From contig WLNN01000006.1 of the NCBI GenBank assembly GCA_009699765.1, positions 1 through 22,421 of the forward strand: a stretch of DNA of 22,421 nt, read 5' to 3'. Shown one piece after another: positions 8,232 to 16,096 of the stretch (the first letter of the stretch is position 1; every line of letters starts with the position of its first letter). The stretch comes from Actinomycetota bacterium. Lineage in GTDB: Bacteria > Actinomycetota > Actinomycetes > Nanopelagicales > Nanopelagicaceae. The notes under the pieces were generated by a model. It was given only the letters and a program-made list of their open reading frames with translations, had not been told where the DNA came from and did no database searches. The translations under genes were made by a program, and so were the position numbers.

Positions 8232-8750
8232 ATGCGTCTAATGACAAAAGTTGCAATCACAACAATTTCTTCTGCACTCGCACTTTCTTTGACAGCATGC
8301 AGCGGATCTGGTCCAAATGCTGCAACTCGTTTAATTAATCGCGTAACAGATGGCGCAGAAGCTGTCGTAAATACAGATGGCAGCGATATCCGAATCAGCA
8401 ATTTACTCCTCGTCGCTACAGAAGACGGCTCAGCAGTTTTAGTTGGTCATATTGTTAGCCGCACCATAGAGAGTGACAAGCTTCTTGGAATTTCTGTGGG
8501 TGGCTCAAGTGCTTCAATTACAGGTCTCACCGATCTCAAGACTAATGCTCCAATCCATTTTGAAGGTGACAATGCAAATGCGAAAGCAGTATTTGCTGGT
8601 GTCAATCCAATCGCAGGTTCAACTGTTGAAGTAAATCTTGGTTTTGCTCGTGCGGGCTTAGTAACAGTTCGCGCAATTATTCGCGATCAGCGCGATATTT
8701 ACGCCGGAATCACTTCTGGCGCAGCTCCTGTATTAACAGAAGCTAAGTAA
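8232..8750 (+). CDS. LpqE-like secreted lipoprotein of unknown function
   Basis: This 172-residue protein begins with a lipoprotein signal: basic start (MRLMTK), hydrophobic core and lipobox LTAC with lipidated C23, so it should be anchored outside the cytoplasmic membrane. The mature part is a beta-rich domain of about 150 residues (IRISNLLLVATEDGSAVLVGHI). This resembles the copper-chaperone-like or DUF461-type fold found in actinobacterial LpqE proteins, but I see no His/Met copper motif. Its position divergent from carD matches lpqE (Rv3584) beside carD in M. tuberculosis, which is the main reason for the name. The alternative start ATG 8241 would also keep the signal peptide; the -10 spacing favours 8232. 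The stop is five bases from the convergent potC stop. Confidence 0.8.
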   Translation: MRLMTKVAITTISSALALSLTACSGSGPNAATRLINRVTDGAEAVVNTDGSDIRISNLLLVATEDGSAVLVGHIVSRTIESDKLLGISVGGSSASITGLTDLKTNAPIHFEGDNANAKAVFAGVNPIAGSTVEVNLGFARAGLVTVRAIIRDQRDIYAGITSGAAPVLTEAK

Positions 8751-8755
8751 CTCTT

Positions 8756-9562
8756 TTAAAAACGTCCGCCGGATGTCGTATCTTGGCTTAGACGTTGTGA
8801 GATATAAATCGGAATAATCGAAATCACAACTAACGTTGCTGCCACCACATTCACTATTGGTGCCTGATTCGGGCGGAAAAGATTGTTATAAATCCAAATT
8901 GGTAGCGTTTGAATTCCGGGTCCAGCAGTAAAAGTTGTCACGACGATTTCATCAAACGAGAGACCAAAAGCAAGCAATCCCCCTGCAAATAGCGCCGACG
9001 CCAGGTTAGGGAGCGTAATTAAGCGAAAAGTAGTCATCCCATTTGCGCCAAGATCCATAGAGGCCTCCTGCAAACTTGTTCCCATTCGATTAAGACGGGC
9101 GATTGCATTGTTATAAACCACCACGATGCAAAATGTTGCATGGCCAACAATTACAGTAAAGAGTCCTGTTGATATTCCAAGTTGCTTGGTAAATGCATTA
9201 TTTAGCGCGATACCAGTGACGATTCCGGGCAGAGAAATAGGCAGAACAACTAAAAGTGAGATTGTTTCGCGGCCAAAGAAACTGTATCTAGAGACAGCAA
9301 AAGCGAGGGCGGTACCTAAAAGCAATGCAATTACAGTTGCTGATGCACCGGCTAAGAGCGACCATTTGATTGCTTCTCGCACGCCAGTATTTACAGCTGC
9401 TTTACTCCACCACTCTGTTGTGAGGTGTGAAGGTGGCCAACTAAATGTTTTGCTCGCATTAAAAGAATTAGTGATCACCACAAAAAGTGGCAGGTAGATG
9501 AAAGTCAGACCAACACCTAAGAGCGCAGCCAAGATGCGACGAGCGGTTCGGGAGATAGTCAT
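8756..9562 (-). CDS. potC: Polyamine-type ABC transporter permease, PotC family
   Basis: This 268-residue inner-membrane permease has about six transmembrane helices, beginning with one at the N terminus (LAALLGVGLTFIYLPLFVVI). The cytoplasmic EAA loop EASMDLGANGMTTFRLITLP, which docks on the ATPase PotA, is present. A longer reading to 9601 exists, but its extra 13 residues (MGCPSHRCIGEHV) do not fit the family. ATG 9562 shares one base with the potB stop (TAATG), as at other junctions in this window, so I take it as the start. It is the last gene of the potA-potD-potB-potC operon. The substrate could be spermidine, putrescine or a related amine. Confidence 0.9.
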   Translation of the reverse strand: MTISRTARRILAALLGVGLTFIYLPLFVVITNSFNASKTFSWPPSHLTTEWWSKAAVNTGVREAIKWSLLAGASATVIALLLGTALAFAVSRYSFFGRETISLLVVLPISLPGIVTGIALNNAFTKQLGISTGLFTVIVGHATFCIVVVYNNAIARLNRMGTSLQEASMDLGANGMTTFRLITLPNLASALFAGGLLAFGLSFDEIVVTTFTAGPGIQTLPIWIYNNLFRPNQAPIVNVVAATLVVISIIPIYISQRLSQDTTSGGRF

Positions 9563-10422
9563 TACATGCTCGCCAATGCACCTGTGCGACGGACAACCCA
9601 TAAATAGATTCCCATTATTAAAACTGGAATCATTGCTATCGTGGCTGCGAATGGGAGATTGATACTAAAGTTTTGATAAACAACATTGCCGAGCATTTGT
9701 AATTTTCCACCAAGGATTTGCGCTGTGATGTAGTCACCTAAACTTAGAGAAAATGTGAACATAGACCCGGCAACAATGCTTGGAAAAATGATTGGCAGAA
9801 CCACTCGCCGAAATGTGTACCAATTGCGTGCGCCAAGATCTCCCGATGCATCAAGTAAGTTATTTGGTAACCGTTCAAAACCAGCATAAATCGGCAAGAT
9901 CATGTACGGAAGCCAGAGGTAAGAGAGTCCGATAATTATTGCAGGGCCACCAAAACCAGGAGAGTGGATTCCTATCGGACCAAGCAGCCAATCAATCACA
10001 CCAGTCTCTGGCTCAATCATTGTTCGCCATGCATATATTTTTACTAAATAAGAAGCCCACAGCGGAGTCATCACAAGTGCAACCAAGACTCGTTGTGACT
10101 TTGGCTTTGCAAGTTTTGCCATATAAAAAGCCATAGGAATCGCGAAAACAGCGCAGATTAACGTTACCAATGTTGCGATGCCGAGAGTTCGCAGGACCAC
10201 ATTTCGATAGGCAATGTCCGTTAGAACATCTTGAAAATTACCTAAATTAAATTGCTGAATAACATTTCCAGTGAAGCTATCTATTGTGTAGAAAGCTGTA
10301 ACAAATAAGGCAGTAAGAGCACCTAGGTAAGCAACTACTAGCCATAACAGTGGGGCAGCAAGTAGAGAGGCTAGGCGAAGTCGCGAATTCTTATGCATTG
10401 CATTAGAAATCTTTTGCAACAT
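9562..10422 (-). CDS. potB: Polyamine-type ABC transporter permease, PotB family
   Basis: This 286-residue partner permease has about six transmembrane helices. The first is in LLAAPLLWLVVAYLGALTAL, and a long periplasm-facing loop follows. The EAA-type coupling motif is DASGDLGARNWYTFRRVVLP. It would pair with PotC to form the membrane channel driven by PotA. ATG 10422 gives the family length; the in-frame ATG 10398 is an alternative, and neither has a strong ribosome binding site (only a weak GAGAGG upstream of the first). The gap to potD is 52 bases and the junction to potC is a one-base overlap. Confidence 0.9.
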   Translation of the reverse strand: MLQKISNAMHKNSRLRLASLLAAPLLWLVVAYLGALTALFVTAFYTIDSFTGNVIQQFNLGNFQDVLTDIAYRNVVLRTLGIATLVTLICAVFAIPMAFYMAKLAKPKSQRVLVALVMTPLWASYLVKIYAWRTMIEPETGVIDWLLGPIGIHSPGFGGPAIIIGLSYLWLPYMILPIYAGFERLPNNLLDASGDLGARNWYTFRRVVLPIIFPSIVAGSMFTFSLSLGDYITAQILGGKLQMLGNVVYQNFSINLPFAATIAMIPVLIMGIYLWVVRRTGALASM

Positions 10423-10474
10423 CTACCTAGCCTCTCTTCTTACTGGTTAATACGGGTTTTACCGGTTTGCTAGT

Positions 10475-11662
10475 TTATGAATTTCTTAAACTAGACCAGG
10501 ACTTCACCCATTCTGAATAAGGAATGCACTTCACATCAGTGCGACCATCAAGGCAAGCCTCTGTTGGTGTATTCCAGTAGTACACATCTGACCAATATGC
10601 ATCATCTGATGCATGGAAAGTTGTGCAGTGATTCTTATCAGCTGTTAGATCGCATGACTTAGCATTTGATGGCGCTTCTCCGAACCACTCTGCAACACCA
10701 GCATTAGCTTGTGGAGAGATGATGTGGTCCATCCAGAGATATGCACAATTTGGATGCTTTGCCTTGCTGCTGATCATCCAGGTGTCAGACCAGCCTGTTG
10801 AACCTTCAGCTGGCTTGATTCCTTCTACCTTTGTTCCTTCACCCTTTGCGAGGTTGATATTTACCTGCCATGTGGTTCCGAGAACTGTTCCACCAGACTT
10901 CAGTGAAGCAACATGCTTTAGGTAATCGCCCCAGTATTCGCCGATCAATGGCTTCTGAGCCTCAATGAGCGCTACTGCAGCATCAAACTGCTTTTGATCA
11001 AGTGCATATGGATACTTGATGCCAAGGTCTGGCTGAGTATTCATCAAATAAAGAGCAGCATCTGCAATGTAGATTGCAGAGTCGTAAGCAGTGATTTTGC
11101 CCTTATATGGTGAATTCACATCAAAGACAGAACCCCATGATGTTGGTGCTGGCTTCACAATGTCTGTGCGGTATGCCAAAAGATTTGCACCGCGACCATG
11201 AGGAACGCCATATGAAACTCCATTTACTGAGTTCCAAGGCTGATTCTTCAAGTTATCAAATACATCGGCGTAATTTGTCATTAGGTCGGTATTTACAGGA
11301 GCAACATCTCCACCATAAATCAAGCGAAGTGATGCATCACCAGATGCCGATACAACATCGTATTCACCGGTCTTCATTAGAGCGACCATGTCATCAGATG
11401 TTGCGCCGTTCTTTACATTAACTTTGCAACCAGTTTCCTTTTCAAAACCTGTTACCCAGTCAACATTTGGATCAGTTGACCCGTTTTCTACATATCCAGC
11501 CCATGCCACAATATTTACAGCGCCTTCACCGGCACCAAGTGACTTCATGGCTTCTAATTTAGGTGGTTCATTACTTGCACTATTGCTGGAGCCGCAACTC
11601 GAAAGAACAAGCGCGGCAGCACTAGCTATAACAAGCGAAGAAAATAGACGCTTCTTTTGCAT
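10475..11662 (-). CDS. potD: Polyamine-type ABC transporter substrate-binding lipoprotein, PotD family
   Basis: This 395-residue extracytoplasmic binding protein captures the amine substrate and delivers it to PotB/PotC. The start ATG 11662 is fixed by GGAGG five bases upstream; the longer reading to 11689 adds a non-family segment. It begins MQKKRLFSSL and has a lipobox LSSC (C23), so it is a membrane-anchored lipoprotein. The mature part has the PotD-like order: NIVAWAGYV near the N terminus, then SDDMVALMKTGEYDVV, YGVPHGRGANLLAYRTD and a C-terminal YWSDVYYW segment. Unlike the common potABCD order, potD is second here. A stem-loop lies just upstream. Substrate identity within the polyamine/putrescine/spermidine group is inferred from the family only. 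Confidence 0.92.
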   Translation of the reverse strand: MQKKRLFSSLVIASAAALVLSSCGSSNSASNEPPKLEAMKSLGAGEGAVNIVAWAGYVENGSTDPNVDWVTGFEKETGCKVNVKNGATSDDMVALMKTGEYDVVSASGDASLRLIYGGDVAPVNTDLMTNYADVFDNLKNQPWNSVNGVSYGVPHGRGANLLAYRTDIVKPAPTSWGSVFDVNSPYKGKITAYDSAIYIADAALYLMNTQPDLGIKYPYALDQKQFDAAVALIEAQKPLIGEYWGDYLKHVASLKSGGTVLGTTWQVNINLAKGEGTKVEGIKPAEGSTGWSDTWMISSKAKHPNCAYLWMDHIISPQANAGVAEWFGEAPSNAKSCDLTADKNHCTTFHASDDAYWSDVYYWNTPTEACLDGRTDVKCIPYSEWVKSWSSLRNS

Positions 11663-11667
11663 CACTG

Positions 11668-11672
11668 CCTCC
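11668..11672 (-). promoter_or_regulatory. Strong ribosome binding site of potD
   Basis: Minus-strand GGAGG lies five bases before ATG 11662. It is one of the few strong Shine-Dalgarno sequences in this window, and it decides the potD start over the in-frame upstream ATGs. Confidence 0.8.
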
Positions 11673-11683
11673 ATAACAAGGAT

Positions 11684-11706
11684 GCACATCCAGATGTTGG
11701 ATGTAC
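11684..11706 (-). other. Intercistronic stem-loop between potA and potD
   Basis: On the minus strand GTACATCC and GGATGTGC can form an 8-bp stem (one G-U pair) around a 7-base loop. It starts 13 bases after the potA stop and ends 11 bases before the potD Shine-Dalgarno sequence. No T-run follows it, so it is unlikely to be a simple intrinsic terminator. It may shield the potD mRNA from degradation or act as an operator. The arms are seen directly; the role is inferred. Confidence 0.5.
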
Positions 11707-11719
11707 AAAACCCCGCCCA

Positions 11720-12694
11720 TTACTGGACGAGGAATTCTTTCTCTTTGCTCCACTGAGCTGTTGCTGAATCCCCAACGCTAAGCAGGCCGTCAGGATTTGT
11801 TGAAATTAGAGAGGTTCCATCATGACCTTTAAAGCGATAGCGAGTAGTTGAACCAATAAATATCAAATCTGTCACAGTGCCTGCAATTGCACGGCCGGAA
11901 GGTGTCGGACTCTTTGTTAGCTGGATGTGTTCTGGGCGAATATTTATGCGAACTCCATCTAGCGTTAATTTATTTGTTTGGCCGACGAATTCGGAGACAA
12001 ATGCGCTCTGTGGATTTTCATAAATCTCTCGTGGGGTTCCTAATTGTTCAATACGACCATGGTTGAAGACCGCAATGCGATCACTCATTGTCAGGGCTTC
12101 CTCTTGATCGTGAGTGACAAAAATAAAAGTGATTCCGACTTCGCGTTGTAACTCTTTAAGCTCTAGCTGCATATGCTCTCGTAATTTGAGATCAAGTGCG
12201 CCTAATGGTTCATCAAGTAAAAGAACAGCTGGACGATTAACGAGTGCTCTTGCAAGTGCTACTCGTTGTCGTTGGCCACCTGATAGCTGAGAAGGTTTAC
12301 GATTTTCATAACCCTCTAATCGAACTTGTTTAAGCGCTTCAAGCGCTCTGTTGTGCCGTTCGCTCTTATCAACACCTTTAACGCGTAATCCGTATTCGAT
12401 GTTGGTAATTACATCCATGTGCGGAAATAAGGCATAGTCCTGGAAAACAGTATTGACATCACGATCATATGGAGGAAGTTGTGCGACATCTTTATTGCCT
12501 AAATAAATTGTTCCAGCATCAGGTTTTTCAAAACCTGCAATCATGCGTAGAACAGTCGTTTTACCTGAACCTGAAGGCCCTAACATGGTGAGAAATTCAC
12601 CATCTAAAATTTCTAAATCGATTCCAGCAACTGCACGCACCTCACCGAAAGAGCGCGTCAGGCCCTTAATGGAAATCGCTACAGTGGGATTCAC
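11720..12694 (-). CDS. potA: Polyamine-type ABC transporter ATPase, PotA family
   Basis: This 324-residue ATPase powers the PotB/PotC permease from the cytoplasmic side. Walker A is GPSGSGKT (39-46), the Q-loop is at VFQDYALF, the ABC signature is LSGGQ (137-141) and Walker B is VLLLDE (157-162), with the switch histidine in FVTHDQEEA. From about residue 240 there is a TOBE-type beta domain (INIRPEHIQL), shorter than in E. coli PotA. The start is GTG 12694; TACTCT lies six bases before it and no Shine-Dalgarno is present. potA is the first gene of the operon. The gene upstream, regX3, is co-directional and its stop lies 55 bases away, so the promoter inside that gap makes the operon independent. 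Confidence 0.94.
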   Translation of the reverse strand: MNPTVAISIKGLTRSFGEVRAVAGIDLEILDGEFLTMLGPSGSGKTTVLRMIAGFEKPDAGTIYLGNKDVAQLPPYDRDVNTVFQDYALFPHMDVITNIEYGLRVKGVDKSERHNRALEALKQVRLEGYENRKPSQLSGGQRQRVALARALVNRPAVLLLDEPLGALDLKLREHMQLELKELQREVGITFIFVTHDQEEALTMSDRIAVFNHGRIEQLGTPREIYENPQSAFVSEFVGQTNKLTLDGVRINIRPEHIQLTKSPTPSGRAIAGTVTDLIFIGSTTRYRFKGHDGTSLISTNPDGLLSVGDSATAQWSKEKEFLVQ

Positions 12695-12700
12695 ATGGCG

Positions 12701-12706
12701 AGAGTA
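12701..12706 (-). promoter_or_regulatory. Leaderless -10 box of potA
   Basis: Minus-strand TACTCT lies exactly six bases before GTG 12694. No Shine-Dalgarno or convincing -35 sequence is seen. Confidence 0.5.
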
Positions 12707-12749
12707 CTCAGGAATTTCTCAGATTTATAGAGGGAAGGCAAAAAACGTA

Positions 12750-13436
12750 CTAGTTGCGCTCCATTTTATATCCCATACCGCGCACGGTCTGGATAAATTC
12801 TGGGTTGGCAGGATCGGTCTCAATTTTTGCACGTAAGCGTTTGATGTGAACGTCGAGGGTTTTTGTATCTCCCACATAATCACTTCCCCATACGCGGTCA
12901 ATTAACTGCATACGAGTTAGAACTCTGCCTGCATTGCGCATTAAGAATTCAAGAAGTTCAAACTCCTTTAAGGGCAATGGGATTTGCTCACCGTTGACGC
13001 TAATAATGTGGCGATCAGTATCCATACGCACAGGACCAACTTCGATTGAGGCACCGTCATCTGCACCATCAACAAATTCGCCTCTTCGAAGCACTGCCCT
13101 AATGCGTGCAATAAGTTCTCGTGATGAGTATGGCTTCGTTACATAGTCATCTGCACCAAGTTCAAGACCCACCACTTTATCAATCTCAGAATCTTTAGCT
13201 GTAAGCATGATGATTGGGACCGCTGATTTTGTCCGTATCTGACGACAAACTTCAGTTCCTGAAAGACCGGGCAACATCAAATCTAGAAGTATGAGGTCTG
13301 CACCATTCTTATCGAATTGCGCAATCGCATCAGGGCCAGTTACCGCTACTGAGACCTCGAAGCCTTCTTTACTCAATAAGAAGGCAATTGCCTCTGAGAG
13401 AGTCTCTTCATCTTCAACTACGAGGATTCGTGACAT
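12750..13436 (-). CDS. regX3: OmpR/PhoB-family response regulator, RegX3/PhoP type
   Basis: This 228-residue DNA-binding regulator receives phosphate from the adjacent SenX3-type kinase. The receiver domain (1-120) has the acidic pocket E8/D9 in VVEDEE, phospho-acceptor D52 in LLDLMLPG, and the conserved lysine in VTKPYSSREL. The winged-helix domain (about 130-226) ends in the recognition helix and wing (TKTLDVHIKRLRAKI, TVRGMGYK). By family and context (senX3, phoU, gpmA) it should control phosphate-starvation genes, like mycobacterial RegX3 or Streptomyces PhoP. ATG 13436 overlaps the senX3 stop by one base (TAATG), indicating translational coupling. Confidence 0.94.
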   Translation of the reverse strand: MSRILVVEDEETLSEAIAFLLSKEGFEVSVAVTGPDAIAQFDKNGADLILLDLMLPGLSGTEVCRQIRTKSAVPIIMLTAKDSEIDKVVGLELGADDYVTKPYSSRELIARIRAVLRRGEFVDGADDGASIEVGPVRMDTDRHIISVNGEQIPLPLKEFELLEFLMRNAGRVLTRMQLIDRVWGSDYVGDTKTLDVHIKRLRAKIETDPANPEFIQTVRGMGYKMERN

Positions 13437-14515
13437 TACTGATCTCCATCATCTAAGGAATCATCCGCAATCGGGAGTCTGATTGTGAACGTACTGCCAA
13501 TGCCAGTCGAACTCCACAGTGAAATATCTCCACCATGATTTCCGATTACATGTTTAACTATTGAAAGGCCGAGCCCAGTTCCGCCAGTTTCACGGGATCG
13601 CGCAGGGTCTACACGATAAAAACGTTCAAATATGCGAGCTTGGTCTGAATCAGAAATGCCAACGCCTTGGTCAATCACAACGATTTCTACAATTTTATCT
13701 GTTGCAATTGTGTTAACAGCCACGCGGGTTTTATCTGGACTGTAATTAATCGCGTTTTCAATTAAGTTATGAAAAGCCATGATGAGGTGTGTGCGATCGC
13801 CTACGACGCTCACTTTAACTAGGGGGCCACGGATGATGTCAATCTCGCGCGTACCGGCCAATACTTGGCATTGATCGATGGCCTCATCTACCGCTTCATC
13901 AATATCCACATGGAGCGCATCCAAAAGTGGATCTGTATCTTGCAAACGAGACAAATCAATAATTTCCTGAACCAGAGTAGAGAGTCGTTCTACCTGACTT
14001 TCAATCATGAATGCGAACTTATTTACTTGTGGATCTTCGGAAGCAACTGTCACTGCTTCACTCAGGGTGCGTAGCGCACTAATTGGTGTCTTTAACTCAT
14101 GTGAAATATTGGCAACAAAATCGCGGCGTACAGCATCCACGCGTTCGGCTTCGCTCTCGTCAGTAAAAACTGCAAATGTCGCATCATGATTTGCGAAAAA
14201 TGTTACCTTCGCAAATAACTTTCGCGTTCCTTCACCAATTGGTCCGCGCGGCACTTCAATGTGACCGCTCTGAGGCAATCCGGTTCTACGTGCTTTGCGA
14301 ACTAGATTTAGTACCGATGTGGCGACTAACTTCTCTTCGCGAATTACCCCGAGAGTAATTGCAGAGCTTGAGTAATATTCAATTCGATCGCCTGCGCTAA
14401 AAATTACACTTGCAAAATCTAGGGAGCCTAAAATTTCTTGAACTTCGGGGGTAGCAAAATCGAGTTCATATTCGGCGATATTTTTCTTACGCCGTAGAGC
14501 CCTCACCATGTACAT
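13436..14515 (-). CDS. senX3: Sensor histidine kinase, SenX3/PhoR type, without visible membrane helices
   Basis: This 359-residue kinase (from ATG 14515) has a degenerate PAS-like N-terminal domain (about 20-115), then a HisKA domain with phospho-accepting histidine H139 in FVANISHELKTP. The HATPase_c domain follows with N box NLIENAINYS, DQGVGIS, FERFYRVD and GTGLGLSIVKH. SenX3 and PhoR orthologues usually begin with one or two transmembrane helices. None is visible here, and a stop codon 18 bases upstream of TTG 14560 closes the frame. Possible starts are TTG 14560 (374 residues), ATG 14515 and ATG 14509 (357 residues). A TATAAC (14526-14531) and a TACGAT directly before the ATG pair favour the short forms. 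The paralogous role is phosphate sensing together with PhoU. Confidence 0.88.
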   Translation of the reverse strand: MYMVRALRRKKNIAEYELDFATPEVQEILGSLDFASVIFSAGDRIEYYSSSAITLGVIREEKLVATSVLNLVRKARRTGLPQSGHIEVPRGPIGEGTRKLFAKVTFFANHDATFAVFTDESEAERVDAVRRDFVANISHELKTPISALRTLSEAVTVASEDPQVNKFAFMIESQVERLSTLVQEIIDLSRLQDTDPLLDALHVDIDEAVDEAIDQCQVLAGTREIDIIRGPLVKVSVVGDRTHLIMAFHNLIENAINYSPDKTRVAVNTIATDKIVEIVVIDQGVGISDSDQARIFERFYRVDPARSRETGGTGLGLSIVKHVIGNHGGDISLWSSTGIGSTFTIRLPIADDSLDDGDQ

Positions 14516-14525
14516 AATCGTACGC

Positions 14526-14531
14526 GTTATA
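14526..14531 (-). promoter_or_regulatory. Candidate -10 box of senX3
   Basis: Minus-strand TATAAC lies ten bases before ATG 14515. An alternative hexamer, TACGAT (14517-14522), lies seven bases before ATG 14509. Both predict a leaderless or near-leaderless senX3 mRNA that excludes the TTG 14560 start. Confidence 0.35.
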
Positions 14532-14569
14532 GACCAAGGCAAACCTTTAAAAATTCTCAATCTGGGCTG

Positions 14570-14609
14570 ATTAACCCATTATTCACGCCTACGTTAGAGC
14601 GTGTTCATC
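14570..14609 (+). promoter_or_regulatory. PHO-box-like 11-bp direct repeats between senX3 and phoU
   Basis: Heptamers resembling the PhoP/RegX3 repeat GTTCACC occur in register every 11 bases: ATTAACC at 14570 (5 of 7), ATTCACG at 14581 (5 of 7), a degenerate unit at 14592, and GTTCATC at 14603 (6 of 7). The array ends just upstream of the expected -35 position for the phoU hexamer at 14641, and lies upstream of the senX3 promoter. This suggests autoregulation by RegX3. The consensus is recalled from Streptomyces and mycobacterial work; binding is inferred. Confidence 0.45.
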
Positions 14610-14640
14610 TATATAAATATGCTTTTCTCGCATGAGCCAA

Positions 14641-14646
14641 TATTCT
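14641..14646 (+). promoter_or_regulatory. Leaderless -10 box of phoU
   Basis: TATTCT lies exactly six bases before ATG 14653, with no Shine-Dalgarno. A TATAAA at 14612-14617 is an alternative -10 that would give a leader of about 30 bases. Confidence 0.5.
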
Positions 14647-14652
14647 TAGCAC

Positions 14653-15306
14653 ATGCGCGACGCCTTCCACGAAGACCTAGATTCGATCAACCAGACTCTG
14701 GTGGAAATGTCCACGCTTGTAGCTGGAGCCATGGGGCGTGCTACTACAGCGTTGCTCACAGCCAATCTTGAACTTGCCGAAGAAGTAATCGCAGATGACG
14801 ACCGAGTCGACGCTATTCAGCACGAACTCGATAATAAGACTTTAGAGGTTATGGCTCGCCAACAACCTGTTGCGAGCGATCTTCGTAATCTCGTTACCTC
14901 ACTTCGCATGAGTGCTGACTTCGAGCGCATGGGCGATTTTGCACACCATGCCGCTCGTATCGCACGCATGCGTTACCCAAATACAGCCGTGCCAGCAGAA
15001 CTCACATCTACTATTCAGGCGATGGGCGATTGCGCAGTAGCGCTAATTACTAAGGTAACTGGCCTATTGCAGAGCCGTGATATTGAAGTTGCTCTTGAGG
15101 TAGAGCGCGATGATGACGAGATGGACCGCCTGCACCGCAAGCTTTTTGAAGTACTTCTTGACGATTCATGGTCACATGGTATTGAAACTGCAATTGATAT
15201 GACTTTGCTCGGTCGTTATTACGAGCGTTGCGCAGACCATGCTGTCTCTGTGTCTCGTCGCGTTTACTTCTTAGTTACTGGCGAATACGCAGAGAAGCAG
15301 TCGTAA
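14653..15306 (+). CDS. phoU: Phosphate signalling regulator PhoU
   Basis: This 217-residue all-helical cytoplasmic protein has two PhoU repeats, about 8-95 and 115-205. Each carries the acidic metal-binding pattern (EVIADDDRVDAIQHELD and EVERDDDEMDRLHRKL, with E/DxxxD). PhoU links the Pst phosphate transporter to the PhoR/SenX3 kinase and keeps the phosphate regulon off when phosphate is plentiful. No pst genes lie in the window. It is divergent from senX3-regX3, the same arrangement as phoU and phoR-phoP in Streptomyces. It converges with gpmA across a 34-base gap that holds only a weak A/T inverted repeat. Confidence 0.95.
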   Translation: MRDAFHEDLDSINQTLVEMSTLVAGAMGRATTALLTANLELAEEVIADDDRVDAIQHELDNKTLEVMARQQPVASDLRNLVTSLRMSADFERMGDFAHHAARIARMRYPNTAVPAELTSTIQAMGDCAVALITKVTGLLQSRDIEVALEVERDDDEMDRLHRKLFEVLLDDSWSHGIETAIDMTLLGRYYERCADHAVSVSRRVYFLVTGEYAEKQS

Positions 15307-15340
15307 GGCATTCTTTTTAAACTACCAAAAAAGTCTTTAA

Positions 15341-16090
15341 CTACTTCTTACCCTGATTTGCAACTGCCTTAATTGCATCCGCTGCTGCAGTTGGATCTAA
15401 ATACTCGCCACCTTTTGTAAGTGGTGCAAAATTAGAATCGAGTTGGTAATACAGCGGAATTCCTGTTGGGATGTTAAGCCCAGCAATATCTTCATCACTA
15501 ATTCCATCAAGGTGCTTCACAAGTGCACGTAGAGAATTTCCATGCGCCGTGACAAGAACAGTCTTACCGGATTTAAGGTCTGGAATAATTGACTCTTCCC
15601 AGTAAGGAATCATGCGATTAACAACATCTTTGAGGCATTCTGTAAGAGGTAGATCTGCACCAAGATCTGCATACCGTGGGTCTTGGTCCTGTGAAAATTC
15701 CGAGCCAGCGACGATTACTGGGGGCGGGGTGTCATAAGAGCGACGCCACAACATAAATTGCTCCTCACCGTACTCGGCCAAAGTCTGCGCTTTATCCTTA
15801 CCTTGGAGCGCTCCGTAGTGACGCTCATTCAGGCGCCACGAACGCTTTACTGGAATCCAGTGACGATCACAAGAATCCAGCGCCAATTGTGAGGTATGAA
15901 TAGCGCGACGCAATAAAGAAGTGTGAACTACATCAGGCAAGAGATTGCGCTCTGCAAGGAGAACTCCACCTTTTTTCGCCTCTGCTTCACCAGCAGCTGA
16001 AAGTCGAACATCGACCCAACCAGTGAAAAGGTTTTTAGCATTCCATTCGGATTCGCCGTGGCGTAGCAAGATGAGTTTGTAATTCGACAT
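15341..16090 (-). CDS. gpmA: 2,3-bisphosphoglycerate-dependent phosphoglycerate mutase
   Basis: This 249-residue glycolytic enzyme interconverts 3- and 2-phosphoglycerate. The phosphohistidine H11 is in [10 protein letters not shown], the proton-donor E89 is in LNERHYGAL, and the second catalytic histidine H183 is in [10 protein letters not shown]. Length and the [10 protein letters not shown] segment are typical of the dPGM family. ATG 16090 is chosen because [12 protein letters not shown] matches the usual start. The upstream in-frame GTG 16096 adds only two residues. CAAGAT six bases upstream of ATG 16090 suggests a leaderless mRNA. It lies between ybjN and the phoU/senX3 block, as gpm1 does in M. 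tuberculosis. Confidence 0.96.
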   Translation of the reverse strand: MSNYKLILLRHGESEWNAKNLFTGWVDVRLSAAGEAEAKKGGVLLAERNLLPDVVHTSLLRRAIHTSQLALDSCDRHWIPVKRSWRLNERHYGALQGKDKAQTLAEYGEEQFMLWRRSYDTPPPVIVAGSEFSQDQDPRYADLGADLPLTECLKDVVNRMIPYWEESIIPDLKSGKTVLVTAHGNSLRALVKHLDGISDEDIAGLNIPTGIPLYYQLDSNFAPLTKGGEYLDPTAAADAIKAVANQGKK

Positions 16091-16096
16091 GTGCAC

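Noticed and set aside
8120..8401. 93-residue minus-strand ORF across the carD-lpqE gap
   Set aside because: It overlaps the promoters and start of the lipoprotein gene and shows no family features.
9563..9601. 13-residue N-terminal extension of PotC
   Set aside because: It contains polar, non-family sequence overlapping potB, and the downstream ATG forms the TAATG overlap seen elsewhere.
11663..11689. N-terminal extension of PotD from ATG 11689
   Set aside because: GGAGG is placed correctly for ATG 11662, which also begins a normal lipoprotein signal.
14516..14560. TTG 14560 as start of senX3
   Set aside because: TTG is a weak start, no ribosome binding site precedes it, and -10-like hexamers lie within this stretch; it is kept only as an alternative.
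15313..15333. Terminator between phoU and gpmA (CTTTTT/AAAAAG hairpin)
   Set aside because: The stem is six pairs, almost all A-T, with a nine-base loop, and is too weak to call.
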